NCBI GenBank assembly: GCA_002070955.1
Contig: MWEK01000040.1
Location: 1-37,501 of the forward strand
Length of the DNA stretch: 37,501 nt
Origin: Planctomycetes bacterium ADurb.Bin069
GTDB lineage: Bacteria; Planctomycetota; UBA8108; UBA8890; UBA8898
Direction of reading: 5' to 3'
Below the pieces are notes generated by a model that had not been told where the DNA came from, ran no database searches, and saw only the letters and a program-made list of their open reading frames with translations. Below, piece by piece: positions 8,029 to 15,202 of this stretch (positions within the stretch are counted from its first letter, which is position 1; each line of letters begins with the position of its first letter). The position numbers and the translations under genes were made by a program.

Positions 8029-8738
8029 GCGAACGGAGCGCGGCGCCGCCGCCGCTGCTTGCGGTGGCGGACGTTCGGAAGGAGTACGACCTGGGGCCCG
8101 ACGTGCCGCCCCTTCGGGTCCTTAAGGGCGTGTCGCTGGAACTGGCGGCCGGCGCGTCGCTGGGAATTCTGGGGCCCTCGGGCTCGGGCAAGAGCACGCT
8201 CCTCAACATCATTGGGACGCTCGACACGCCCAGCGCTGGGCGCGTCCTCTTCGAGGGCCGGGACGTGGGCGAGGCGGGGGAAGACGCGCGCGCTGAGTTT
8301 CGGAACCGCGCCATCGGTTTCGTGTTTCAGTTGCATCACCTGCTGCCGCACCTGACCTGCCTTGAGAACGCGCTGGTGCCGACGCTCGGCGCGGGCGCCG
8401 TCCCGCGGGCGGCGGAGCGGGCGCGCGCGCTCCTGGCGCGCGTGGGCCTGGGCGACAAGCTCGACCGTTTTCCCGGGGAACTTTCCGGCGGGGAGCGGCA
8501 GCGCGCGGCGGTGGTGCGCGCCCTCGTCAACAAGCCCAGGCTCCTTCTTGCCGACGAGCCGACGGGAGCGCTTGACCGCGAGTCGGCGGAGGATCTGTCC
8601 GAGCTGCTGGTCGAGCTCAACCGTTCCGAAGGCACGGCGCTGCTGGTGGTGACGCATTCGGAGAAGCTGGCGGCGCGCATGGGCGCCGTTATGGAGCTTC
8701 GGGACGGGACGCTGGCGCCATGGAAAGCCCGGCCATGA
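8025..8738 (+). CDS. ABC transporter ATP-binding protein, LolD/MacB type
   Basis: This 237-residue nucleotide-binding subunit has all ABC motifs: Walker A GPSGSGKST at 50-58, a Q-loop in FVFQLHHLLPHLT, signature LSGGERQR, Walker B LLLADEPTGALD and a switch His in VVTHS. The sequence around the Q-loop and the EPTGALD form place it in the MacB/LolD/FtsE group, which powers mechanotransmission rather than classic substrate passage. It is four bases overlapped with the glycosyltransferase upstream and with the large FtsX-like permease downstream (ATGA at 8735-8738). The likely role is release or export of a lipoprotein, lipid or glycolipid, or extracytoplasmic signalling. LolD proper works with the LolCE pair; here one double-size permease replaces both. 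Confidence 0.92.
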   Translation: MSERSAAPPPLLAVADVRKEYDLGPDVPPLRVLKGVSLELAAGASLGILGPSGSGKSTLLNIIGTLDTPSAGRVLFEGRDVGEAGEDARAEFRNRAIGFVFQLHHLLPHLTCLENALVPTLGAGAVPRAAERARALLARVGLGDKLDRFPGELSGGERQRAAVVRALVNKPRLLLADEPTGALDRESAEDLSELLVELNRSEGTALLVVTHSEKLAARMGAVMELRDGTLAPWKARP

Positions 8739-11700
8739 CCCTCGGCCGCTGGGTGCGGCGGAGCCTGTGGCACAACCGGCGCGCGCACGCCGGCGTCGTC
8801 GCGGGCGTCGCCGTCGCCGGGGCGATCCTCATCGGGGCGCTCGCGGTGGGGGACTCGGTGCGGCACAGCTTGGCGAAGCTGACCGAGGCGCGCCTGGAAG
8901 GGACGCACCTCGTGCTCGCGCCGGCCGGCCGGTTCTTCCGGGAGGATCTGGCCGCGGAGCTCGGCGCGAAGGCGCGGGCCGCGGCGGATTCCTGGCTCGC
9001 GCTTCCCGGCTCGGCGGCGCGCGCCGACGGGACGGCGCGGGTCAACCGCGTGCAACTCCTCGGCCGCCGGGGCGAGGGGGAACCGCCCGCGGGAGAGGCT
9101 CGGCTCAATCCCGCTCTGCTCAGGCGGCTCGAGGCTGAGGACGGCGCGGCAATTGTGGTCCGCGGCGAGAAGCCGAGCGCCTTGCAGCGCGACGCACCGC
9201 TCGCCCGGGACGAGCGCTCGACTTTCGGGATGCGCTGCCTGGCGCGGGGAGGCGGCACGGAGTTCTCCCTGGCGAGCGATCAGGGCGCGCGCTACAACGC
9301 GGAGCTGGCCCTCGGGGCGTTGCAGAAGGCCGCGGAGCTTCCCGGCAAAGCGAATGTGCTCACCCTCAAGCGGAGCATGAGCGTGGCTGAGGCCGGCGCC
9401 GCGTTGCGGGCGGTTTGGCGCCTTGCCGACGCGCAGCTCGAGCTGCGCCTTCTGCCCGAACGCGGAGCGGTCGAGCTGCGCAGCGAACGCATCTTCCTGG
9501 ACGCGCCCGTCATCGCGGCCGCCCGGAGTGCCGCGCCCGGCGCGGTGGGAATCCTCACCTACCTGGTCAACGAGCTGAGGAACGGCGACCGCGCCACGCC
9601 GTACTCCCTGGTGACGGCGATCGGCGCCCTGGGGGAAGGCGGAGGCGAGCTTCTGGGCGGCGCGATTCCAGCCGACCTGCGCGACGACGAGATCGTGCTC
9701 AACGCCTGGCTGGCCGAGGATCTCGCCGCGGCGGAGGGCGCCGAAATCGAGCTTGCGTACTTCGTCATGGGGCCGTTCAAGACCGTGACGGAGCGGAAGG
9801 CGCGGTTTCGGGTGCGGGTGACGGCGCCGCTTGAGGGCGCGGTCCGAGACGCGACCCTCATGCCGCCCTTTCCCGGCATGGCGGAGGCCGAGAACTGCAA
9901 AAGCTGGGACGCGGGCCTGCCCATCGACACGACGCGGATTCGCGCCAAGGACGAGGACTATTGGAAAGAGCATCGCGGGACGCCGAAGGCCTTCGTGACC
10001 CTGCGGGCCGGCGAGCGCATGTGGGGCAACCGCTTCGGGAGCCTGACGGCGATCCGCTACCCCGGCGGCGCCGAGACGGCCGCGCGGGTGGAGGCGCGCG
10101 TCCTGAGCGGCCTCGACCCGGAGTCGATCGGACTGGTGTTCGAGGACGTGCGCGCCCGGGCCGAAGCCGGCGTGGCGGAGGCGGTGGATTTCGGGGCGCT
10201 GTTTCTCGGGATGAGCTTCTTCCTGCTGGCGGCGGCGCTGCTCCTCGTCGGTCTGCTCTTCGTGCTCGGCATCGAAGGGCGGGCCTGGGAGATCGGAACG
10301 CTGCACGCCCTCGGCGTGCCGCGCGCAACGGTGAGGCGGCTCTACCTGGCGGAGGGCGCGCTTCTGGCGGCGGCGGGGGCGTGCCTCGGGCCGCTCGGCG
10401 GAATCGGATACACGCAGGCGGTGCTGTGGGGCCTCGGACACGTTTGGCAAGGCGCGACGGGGCTGGCCGAATTGGAGCTGCATATCGCGCCGGCGACGGC
10501 CGCCCTGGGGGCGGCGGCAAGCGTTCTCATGGCTTTTGCCGCCCTGTGGGCGGCGCTGCGCTTTCAGGCGTGGAAATCGATTCGGAGCCTGCTTGCGCCG
10601 GCGGTTCGGGTGCGCGCGCCGCTGGGCGCGCGGCGTGTGCCGCGGCTTCCGAGTTTCTTCGCGGGAGCGGCGGCGCTGGTCGGGGCGGCGGCGCTGGTCT
10701 TGAGCGCGGGCGCGGCGGATGAGCGCGCGCGCGCGGGAGTCTTCTTCGGTGCCGGGGCGCTGTTTCTCGTGAGCGGCATCGCCTTTTCGTCGGCGGTGCT
10801 CCGGTGGTGCGCGCGGCCTCGCGGCGGGGCGCGGATCGGGGTTGCGGCGCTGGCGCTCAAGAACGCGTCGCGGCGGCGGGGCCGCAGCCTGGCCGCGGCG
10901 GGATTGCTGGCCTGCGGCGCCTTTCTCGTCATCGCCGTCGGCGCCAACCGGCGCGATCCCTTCAGGAACGCGGATTCGCGCGGCGCCGGGACGGGCGGGT
11001 TCGCGCTTTTCGCCGACGCGACCCTGCCCGTTCTCAAGGACTTGAACGCCGAGGAGGGGCGCCGGGCGTACGCGCTGGAAGAAGACGACATGCGCGGTGT
11101 CAGGGTCGTCTCCTTCAGGGTGCGTGAGGGCGACGACGCCAGTTGCCTCAATTTGGCGCGCGCGCAGCGGCCGCGGCTTTTCGGCGTGGCGCCGGAGGCG
11201 CTGGCGGGGCGGTTCACCTTCGCGGCGACGGAGCACGGGACGGCGGCGCCATGGTCGCTCCTGAGCGAGGGGGGCGCGGAGGTGCCGGCGATCGGCGACG
11301 AGAACACGGTGACGTGGTCGCTGGGCGCGCGGGTGGGCGCGACGCTGCCCTACGTGGACGAGCGGGGGCGGGAGTTCAAGCTGAGAATCGTGGGGACGGT
11401 GGCGCGGTCGGTGCTCCAGGGCGGACTGGTGATCGCCGAGGATCGGTTCCTGGAACGCTTCCCCTCCGAGAGTGGCTACCGGCTGTTCCTCCTGGATGTG
11501 GAGGGCGGGCCGGCGCGGGTCGAGGCGGTGGCGAGGAAGCTCACCCGGGCGATGGAGGACATCGGCTTGGGGGTGGTTTCGTGCGCGGCGCGCCTGGCGG
11601 CTTTCAACGTGGTCGAGCACACGTACCTCTCGATTTTCCAGGCGCTCGGCGGGCTGGGGCTGGTTCTGGGGAGCGCGGGCATGGGAATTGTGGTCCTCAG

Positions 11701-12001
11701 AAACGTGCTGGAACGTCGGGGCGAGTTGGCGCTTTTGCGCGCGGTGGGGGTGAGGGAGCGGGTGATCACGCGCGTTGTCCTCTGGGAGCACCTGGCGATT
11801 GTCGTTTTGGGCGTGGCGACCGGTGTTTTGGCGGCGCTGCCGGTGGTCTTGCCGGCGCTGCTCTCGCCGGGGGCCGACGTGCCGGTGCTCTCCACGGCCG
11901 CGACAGTGGCGCTGGTGGGGGCGACCGCGGGCCTGTGGACGTGGGGGGCGGCGGCGTGGGCGCGGCGGGGAGTCGTGACGGCGGGGCTGCGCGACGAGTA
12001 G
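8735..12001 (+). CDS. Large FtsX/MacB-type ABC permease
   Basis: This 1088-residue membrane protein has an N-terminal transmembrane helix at about residues 25-45. A long extracytoplasmic MacB-PCD-like domain follows, then a first FtsX block of helices (GALFLGMSFFLLAAALLLVGL onward), more central helices, a second periplasmic domain, and a C-terminal FtsX block with the ERRGELALLRAVG signature. About ten helices are visible. The EIGTLHALGV and ELALLRAVGV motifs are the two coupling regions that contact the ATPase, so one chain supplies both halves normally provided by two subunits. Together with the preceding ATPase it would form a complete exporter or mechanotransmission complex. ATG 8735 overlaps the previous stop; an in-frame ATG at 8720 is possible but less likely. 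The gene ends with TAG, evidence that TAG is a normal stop codon in this genome. Confidence 0.88.
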   Translation: MTLGRWVRRSLWHNRRAHAGVVAGVAVAGAILIGALAVGDSVRHSLAKLTEARLEGTHLVLAPAGRFFREDLAAELGAKARAAADSWLALPGSAARADGTARVNRVQLLGRRGEGEPPAGEARLNPALLRRLEAEDGAAIVVRGEKPSALQRDAPLARDERSTFGMRCLARGGGTEFSLASDQGARYNAELALGALQKAAELPGKANVLTLKRSMSVAEAGAALRAVWRLADAQLELRLLPERGAVELRSERIFLDAPVIAAARSAAPGAVGILTYLVNELRNGDRATPYSLVTAIGALGEGGGELLGGAIPADLRDDEIVLNAWLAEDLAAAEGAEIELAYFVMGPFKTVTERKARFRVRVTAPLEGAVRDATLMPPFPGMAEAENCKSWDAGLPIDTTRIRAKDEDYWKEHRGTPKAFVTLRAGERMWGNRFGSLTAIRYPGGAETAARVEARVLSGLDPESIGLVFEDVRARAEAGVAEAVDFGALFLGMSFFLLAAALLLVGLLFVLGIEGRAWEIGTLHALGVPRATVRRLYLAEGALLAAAGACLGPLGGIGYTQAVLWGLGHVWQGATGLAELELHIAPATAALGAAASVLMAFAALWAALRFQAWKSIRSLLAPAVRVRAPLGARRVPRLPSFFAGAAALVGAAALVLSAGAADERARAGVFFGAGALFLVSGIAFSSAVLRWCARPRGGARIGVAALALKNASRRRGRSLAAAGLLACGAFLVIAVGANRRDPFRNADSRGAGTGGFALFADATLPVLKDLNAEEGRRAYALEEDDMRGVRVVSFRVREGDDASCLNLARAQRPRLFGVAPEALAGRFTFAATEHGTAAPWSLLSEGGAEVPAIGDENTVTWSLGARVGATLPYVDERGREFKLRIVGTVARSVLQGGLVIAEDRFLERFPSESGYRLFLLDVEGGPARVEAVARKLTRAMEDIGLGVVSCAARLAAFNVVEHTYLSIFQALGGLGLVLGSAGMGIVVLRNVLERRGELALLRAVGVRERVITRVVLWEHLAIVVLGVATGVLAALPVVLPALLSPGADVPVLSTAATVALVGATAGLWTWGAAAWARRGVVTAGLRDE

Positions 12002-12083
12002 GCGCGCGCACGTTCTTGTTCTAAAATGGAGGATTGCGCGGAACTGAGGCGGAAAATGCCGCGCCGGTTTGCAAGGAGGAAGT

Positions 12084-13007
12084 ATGCTTTCGGCTCTGAT
12101 GGTGTTTTGCTTGACGGCGCAGGCGGCGGACGCTGACGCGAAAGCGGAGGCGCGCGAGCGGATTTACACCCTGACGCAGCAGGGTCTCGAGTTCTTCAAG
12201 CAGAAGGAGTACGCGAAGGCGCTCGGCGTGTTCCAGGAAGCCGAGAAGCTCATGCCCGAGAACCCGACGACGGTGTACAACCTGGCCTGCGCGCACAGCC
12301 TCTTGGGCAAGAAGAAGGAGGCCTTCGCGTGCCTCTTCCGGTCCATCGAGCTCGGATATCTCAACCTGGCGCACATGGAGGCGGACGAGGATTTGGCGCC
12401 GCTGCGCGGGGAGAAGGAGTGGGCCGAGGTGGCGGCGAAGGTGAAGGCGGAAACGGCGCGGCGCGAGGCCGAGACGGCGAAGAAGGCGCGGGACGAGATG
12501 CGGGCGGCCCTCGCCGCCAGCGAGCGGCTTTTCGCCTTCGATTTCGACCTCAAGGACGTGAACGGCAAAAATCTCGCGCTGAGCGATTTACGGGGGAAGG
12601 CGGTGCTCGTCGACATTTGGGGGACGTGGTGTCCGCCGTGCCGGAGGGAGGTGCCGCACCTGATCGCGCTGGTCGAGAAGTACAAGGAGAAGGGCTTCGC
12701 GGTGGTGGGCCTTTCGAACGAGCGCGTGGCCGGCGAGGAGGGGGAGAAGCTGGTCAGGGATTTCGCGGAGAAGAACGGGATCAACTATCCCTGCGGTCTT
12801 ATCGACACCGAATTCTTGAAGCAGATTCCGGGGTTCAGGGGGTATCCGACGCTGATCTTCCTGGATCGAGAGGGGAAGGTGCGCCTGACGCATGTGGGTT
12901 ACAGTCCGCAGGCGGTGCTCGAGGGGATGGTGGAGGAGCTGCTGGAGGCGGGGAAACCGTCCGCGCCGGCGGGAGGGAGCGCGAAGAGGCGCTGGTTCGC
13001 CCGTTGA
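12084..13007 (+). CDS. Secreted TPR - TlpA-like thioredoxin fusion
   Basis: This 307-residue protein starts with a short signal peptide (about residues 1-14, ending AQA). Residues 22-115 form TPR-like helix pairs (GLEFFKQKEYAKALGVFQEA, VYNLACAHSLLG), and a Lys/Glu/Ala-rich coiled-coil linker spans about 115-148. The C-terminal domain is a TlpA/ResA-type thioredoxin with active site WCPPC (Cys183, Cys186) and cis-Pro255 in GYPTLIFL. Such proteins reduce or shuffle disulfides outside the cytoplasm; the TPR part would bind a partner. The ATG at 12084 has an AAGGAGGA site at 12073-12080, close but strong. A TAAAAT at 12022-12027 may be its -10 box, though the -35 is not recognisable. It stands alone between the permease and the tRNA gene. 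Confidence 0.88.
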   Translation: MLSALMVFCLTAQAADADAKAEARERIYTLTQQGLEFFKQKEYAKALGVFQEAEKLMPENPTTVYNLACAHSLLGKKKEAFACLFRSIELGYLNLAHMEADEDLAPLRGEKEWAEVAAKVKAETARREAETAKKARDEMRAALAASERLFAFDFDLKDVNGKNLALSDLRGKAVLVDIWGTWCPPCRREVPHLIALVEKYKEKGFAVVGLSNERVAGEEGEKLVRDFAEKNGINYPCGLIDTEFLKQIPGFRGYPTLIFLDREGKVRLTHVGYSPQAVLEGMVEELLEAGKPSAPAGGSAKRRWFAR

Positions 13008-13025
13008 AGGCGCGCGTTTCACACC

Positions 13026-13054
13026 TTGACGAGTCCGATTGCGAAGGCTACAAT
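13026..13054 (+). promoter_or_regulatory. tRNA-fMet promoter
   Basis: TTGACG (13026-13031), a 17-base spacer and TACAAT (13049-13054) form a near-consensus sigma-70 type promoter. It ends 20 bases before the tRNA 5' end, so a start at about 13061 leaves a short 5' leader for RNase P to remove. Confidence 0.8.
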
Positions 13055-13074
13055 ACCCGCTTACCTCGATCGGA

Positions 13075-13150
13075 CGCGGGGTAGAGCAGCAGGAAGCTCG
13101 TCGGGCTCATAACCCGGAGGTCGCTGGTTCGAATCCAGCCCCCGCTACCA
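13075..13150 (+). tRNA. Initiator tRNA-Met (anticodon CAT)
   Basis: This is a 76-base cloverleaf. Acceptor CGCGGGG (13075-13081) pairs with CCCCGCT (13140-13146). The D stem is GAGC/GCTC, the anticodon loop CTCATAA is at 13106-13112, and the T stem is GCTGG/CCAGC around TTCGAAT. A73 is followed by an encoded CCA (13148-13150). Two initiator hallmarks are visible: position 1-72 is a C-U mismatch, and the anticodon stem carries three consecutive G-C pairs. It is therefore the formyl-methionine initiator rather than an elongator tRNA. Confidence 0.95.
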
Positions 13151-13158
13151 CTTATAAC

Positions 13159-13178
13159 GTGAGGCGAATCCTCACTTT
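13159..13178 (+). terminator. Intrinsic terminator of the tRNA gene
   Basis: GTGAGG (13159-13164), loop CGAAT and CCTCAC (13170-13175) form a perfect 6-bp hairpin followed by TTT. It begins eight bases after the tRNA CCA end. The U-run is short, so strength is uncertain. Confidence 0.6.
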
Positions 13179-13792
13179 AAGATACCCGTGCGCGTCATGG
13201 CGCGGCTCGCCGGCCAGGGCAAACGCCCCGGCCGGCATGGGCTTTGAGCGGCTGGCTCGAAGGAACCCGCGCCATGGCGACAAGGGACCCTCCAGCAACC
13301 GACCCGCCGCGTCAAGAATGGCCTCGTGTTTATCTCGGCACCCACGGTAGAGGTGCGCCCCGCAAGCCCCACTGTTTGCGCGCCGGAGCCACCCGGCTGA
13401 CAGGGCGAGGCCCGGTTCTCGGCCTCGGCTTCACCGAGCTCGTCGGGTGCCTCTCGCGTTTCGCCGAGGCGATACACCGTCGCCCTTGAAGGAGAAGTAC
13501 AAGCCGCTCAGGACGCGCCAGGATTTCCACAGGCGGCGCCGGCGGCCGAGTCTCCCCGGGGCGCCTCAAAGTTTTCCACCAGCGCACGGTCGACGGGGGC
13601 CTCGCCCCGAAGGAGAGCAACCGGCGCCTGGGCGGGCTCGAGAGGGTCTTCAAGCGGCCGCTTCCGAAGACTCGTCCCCGTCGCCGAGCGCCTGACGCTC
13701 GCGATGGGGGAGGTTGACCAGGTCTTCGACATCCCCGACGCCTCACTAAATTCCGACTATAGGTGTCTCAAAGTCATTGAGCACTTTCGGCC
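13179..13792. other. Stretch without a supportable gene, possible decayed DNA
   Basis: About 610 bases downstream of the tRNA hold only short, overlapping open frames on both strands, with composition typical of GC-rich noise. Fragments such as the frame around 13470-13530 (EKYKPLRTRQDF) and a frame near 13560-13680 look faintly protein-like, but they change frame and have no recognised family. A degraded mobile or phage gene next to the tRNA is possible, but I cannot name one. GC falls sharply towards 13760, where the lower-GC island begins. Confidence 0.4.
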
Positions 13793-13869
13793 GGCGTTCT
13801 GATTTGGTTGCCGTTGCATCCCCTCCGCGAATCTCGAGTAATTCCAGTCGGCCTCGTTTCCGGCGCGCC
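13793..13869. repeat. Imperfect direct repeat, left copy flanking the methyltransferase gene
   Basis: This 77-base element matches 14546-14621 in the same orientation at roughly four fifths of positions. Shared cores are TTCTGATT, CCGCGAATC, CGAGTAATTC and TCGGCCTC. It starts immediately beyond the stop codon of the minus-strand methyltransferase gene. I see no transposase, no terminal inverted repeats and no paired integron core sites. Confidence 0.75.
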
Positions 13870-13872
13870 CTA

Positions 13873-14487
13873 TCAGTACAAGGTCAGCAACGATGGAATA
13901 ATGCCTGCCTCGCGCAGGGCCTCGCCCAGTTCCAGAACGCCTATCAGCCACATAAACGCCAACGCATCGAAAAGCGCGCTGCGAAACTTGCGCGGGTTCA
14001 CCTCGTAACCTTCCGGCTCGAAACATCCGGAGAGTCGAGGGAAAAAGCGCGGTGTCGAAGCAACATATGCGTCAAACGCCTCCCCGTATTTATCGCGCAA
14101 CTTGTTTTCCTCCGCTCGAATGACGTACGGATAGGTCATGGCGAACAACAGCAGCAGGGCTAGCGGAACGGTAAAGGTCTCGGTTGCGAACCCGATCCCG
14201 ATGGCGCCGATGGCGCTAAAAAAATACAGGGGGTTGCGGGTCATCGAATACGGGCCGACAGTTACGAGTTTTTTCGTCTTGTGCCCGCTTATGTACAGCG
14301 AGCACCACAGCCTTCCGATGGTTGCGACGCCTGCCAACACACAACCCGCCAGAAAAATCAAGCCGTGTATCAGCGGGCGTTGTTCCCATGCCGACGTAGT
14401 CACCAGAAGAACGACCGCCAACGGCCAGATGATTAGTCGCGAAACAAGAATGCGCCGGCGGGCGAAAAAGGGCTTCTCTTTTGTCAT
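13873..14487 (-). CDS. Isoprenylcysteine carboxyl methyltransferase-like membrane protein
   Basis: This 204-residue integral membrane protein has about five hydrophobic segments. It shows the ICMT/phospholipid-methyltransferase signature: VGPYSMTRNPLYF followed by a helix pair, and near the C-terminus EENKLRDKYGEAFDAY with PRFFPRL. Those motifs bind S-adenosylmethionine in this family; the methyl acceptor in bacteria is usually unknown (isoprenoid, lipid or small hydrophobic molecule). ATG 14487 has an AGGA six bases upstream on the minus strand. GC content is clearly lower than that of flanking genes and codon choice is more relaxed, and the gene sits between two similar direct repeats, so recent acquisition is likely. 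The frame stays open upstream through the right-hand repeat, but those residues look like repeat translation, not protein. Confidence 0.85.
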   Translation of the reverse strand: MTKEKPFFARRRILVSRLIIWPLAVVLLVTTSAWEQRPLIHGLIFLAGCVLAGVATIGRLWCSLYISGHKTKKLVTVGPYSMTRNPLYFFSAIGAIGIGFATETFTVPLALLLLFAMTYPYVIRAEENKLRDKYGEAFDAYVASTPRFFPRLSGCFEPEGYEVNPRKFRSALFDALAFMWLIGVLELGEALREAGIIPSLLTLY

Positions 14488-14545
14488 TGTGGTTCCTGTA
14501 GCCTTGAATATACGGATTCTCGGCGAACTCAAGTCGCCGGGGTTC

Positions 14546-14621
14546 GGCTTCTGATTCGACTGAAGTTCCATCCGTTCCGCGAATCCCGAGTAATTCGAAT
14601 CGGCCTCAGCTCCGACGCGCT
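14546..14621. repeat. Imperfect direct repeat, right copy
   Basis: This is the partner of 13793-13869: same orientation, about 78% identical over 76 bases by eye. It lies upstream of the minus-strand methyltransferase gene, so the two copies bracket that gene and about 60 bases of its leader. When translated on the minus strand both copies give similar peptides (EADSNYSGFAERM versus EADWNYSRFAEGM), which simply reflects the shared DNA. Confidence 0.75.
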
Positions 14622-14723
14622 GGAGAAAACGATGCTTCTGCGAAAGGTCTGAGATCGGCCAACCTGCCCTTACCGCGCCTTTACGTGCCGTGAAGACAAC
14701 CTGTTCGCAGGCTCGGGGCGTCT

Positions 14724-14984
14724 TCATCTGCCTTCAAAGCGGGTTTTGACTTCCGTCTCATCCATCTTAATGGCGAGAAGAGTCACCTCCAAAGAAAGCG
14801 GAGCCTTTGCCACTCCCACAGCAAACCGAAGGGACCAGGATTGCTCATGATCATACTCGTCGAAGACGGCGTGAGCTACGGCAATCAGAAGAATAATGCG
14901 CGTCCCGTCCCGGGGGTGAAGCTTGAGGAGATCAAGCGTGCCCTGAGGCTGTGCGGCCGCGCCGCGGCGAAAGCGGGCGGCCAC
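14724..14984 (-). CDS. Small hypothetical protein, possibly a remnant
   Basis: An 86-codon frame whose last 60 residues look protein-like. They hold a hydrophobic stretch (IILLIAVAHAVF), an acidic/aromatic segment (DEYDHEQSW) and a regular C-terminus ending TRFEGR. The first 25 residues are Arg/Ala-rich and resemble GC-rich noise, so the true start may lie inside or the 5' end may be lost. I do not recognise the family. It shares the lower GC of the neighbouring methyltransferase island, is on the same strand, and may have arrived with it. No clear ribosome binding site is visible. Confidence 0.35.
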   Translation of the reverse strand: MAARFRRGAAAQPQGTLDLLKLHPRDGTRIILLIAVAHAVFDEYDHEQSWSLRFAVGVAKAPLSLEVTLLAIKMDETEVKTRFEGR

Positions 14985-15071
14985 ATGGGTGCCACCCCGC
15001 AGTGGGAGGGAGGCGGCTCTAAAGCGGCAACGCCTCGGATTTCACCGCGTCCCGCGCCGTGCCGCGCGGAC

Positions 15072-15100
15072 TTGTCGAAAATTCGGGACCGAATTAAAAT
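15072..15100 (+). promoter_or_regulatory. Promoter of the ECF transporter operon
   Basis: TTGTCG (15072-15077), a 17-base spacer and TAAAAT (15095-15100) form a good promoter at the edge of the low-GC island. A start near 15107 gives a leader of about 96 bases before the ATG at 15203. Confidence 0.65.
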
Positions 15101-15106
15101 TGCCCC

Positions 15107-15202
15107 GCGGCCGTTGCGTTCTCGCCGCGCGCACAGCCCGGGAACGGGCGCGCCGAAGGGCGCCGCGGCCGGGCTTCGACCCGCGTTCCGACCGGAGGGT
15201 TC
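15107..15202 (+). promoter_or_regulatory. Structured 5' leader of the ECF operon, function unknown
   Basis: The leader can fold into a 7-bp helix, AGCCCGG (15135-15141) with CCGGGCT (15169-15175). This encloses a second helix, GGCGC (15147-15151) with GCGCC (15160-15164). GGAGGG at 15194-15199 is the ribosome binding site. Leaders of vitamin-type ECF operons are often riboswitches, but I do not see the conserved cores of cobalamin, thiamine, SAM or preQ1 classes. In GC-rich DNA such pairing may also be chance. Confidence 0.3.

Noticed and set aside
8336..11791. A 1151-codon open frame on the minus strand
   Set aside because: It is antisense to the ATPase and permease genes and has no recognisable domain; it is a GC-driven shadow.
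13793..14621. Integron gene cassette with attC sites
   Set aside because: The two direct repeats lack paired core sites (RYYYAAC / GTTRRRY) in proper order, and no integrase gene is in the window.
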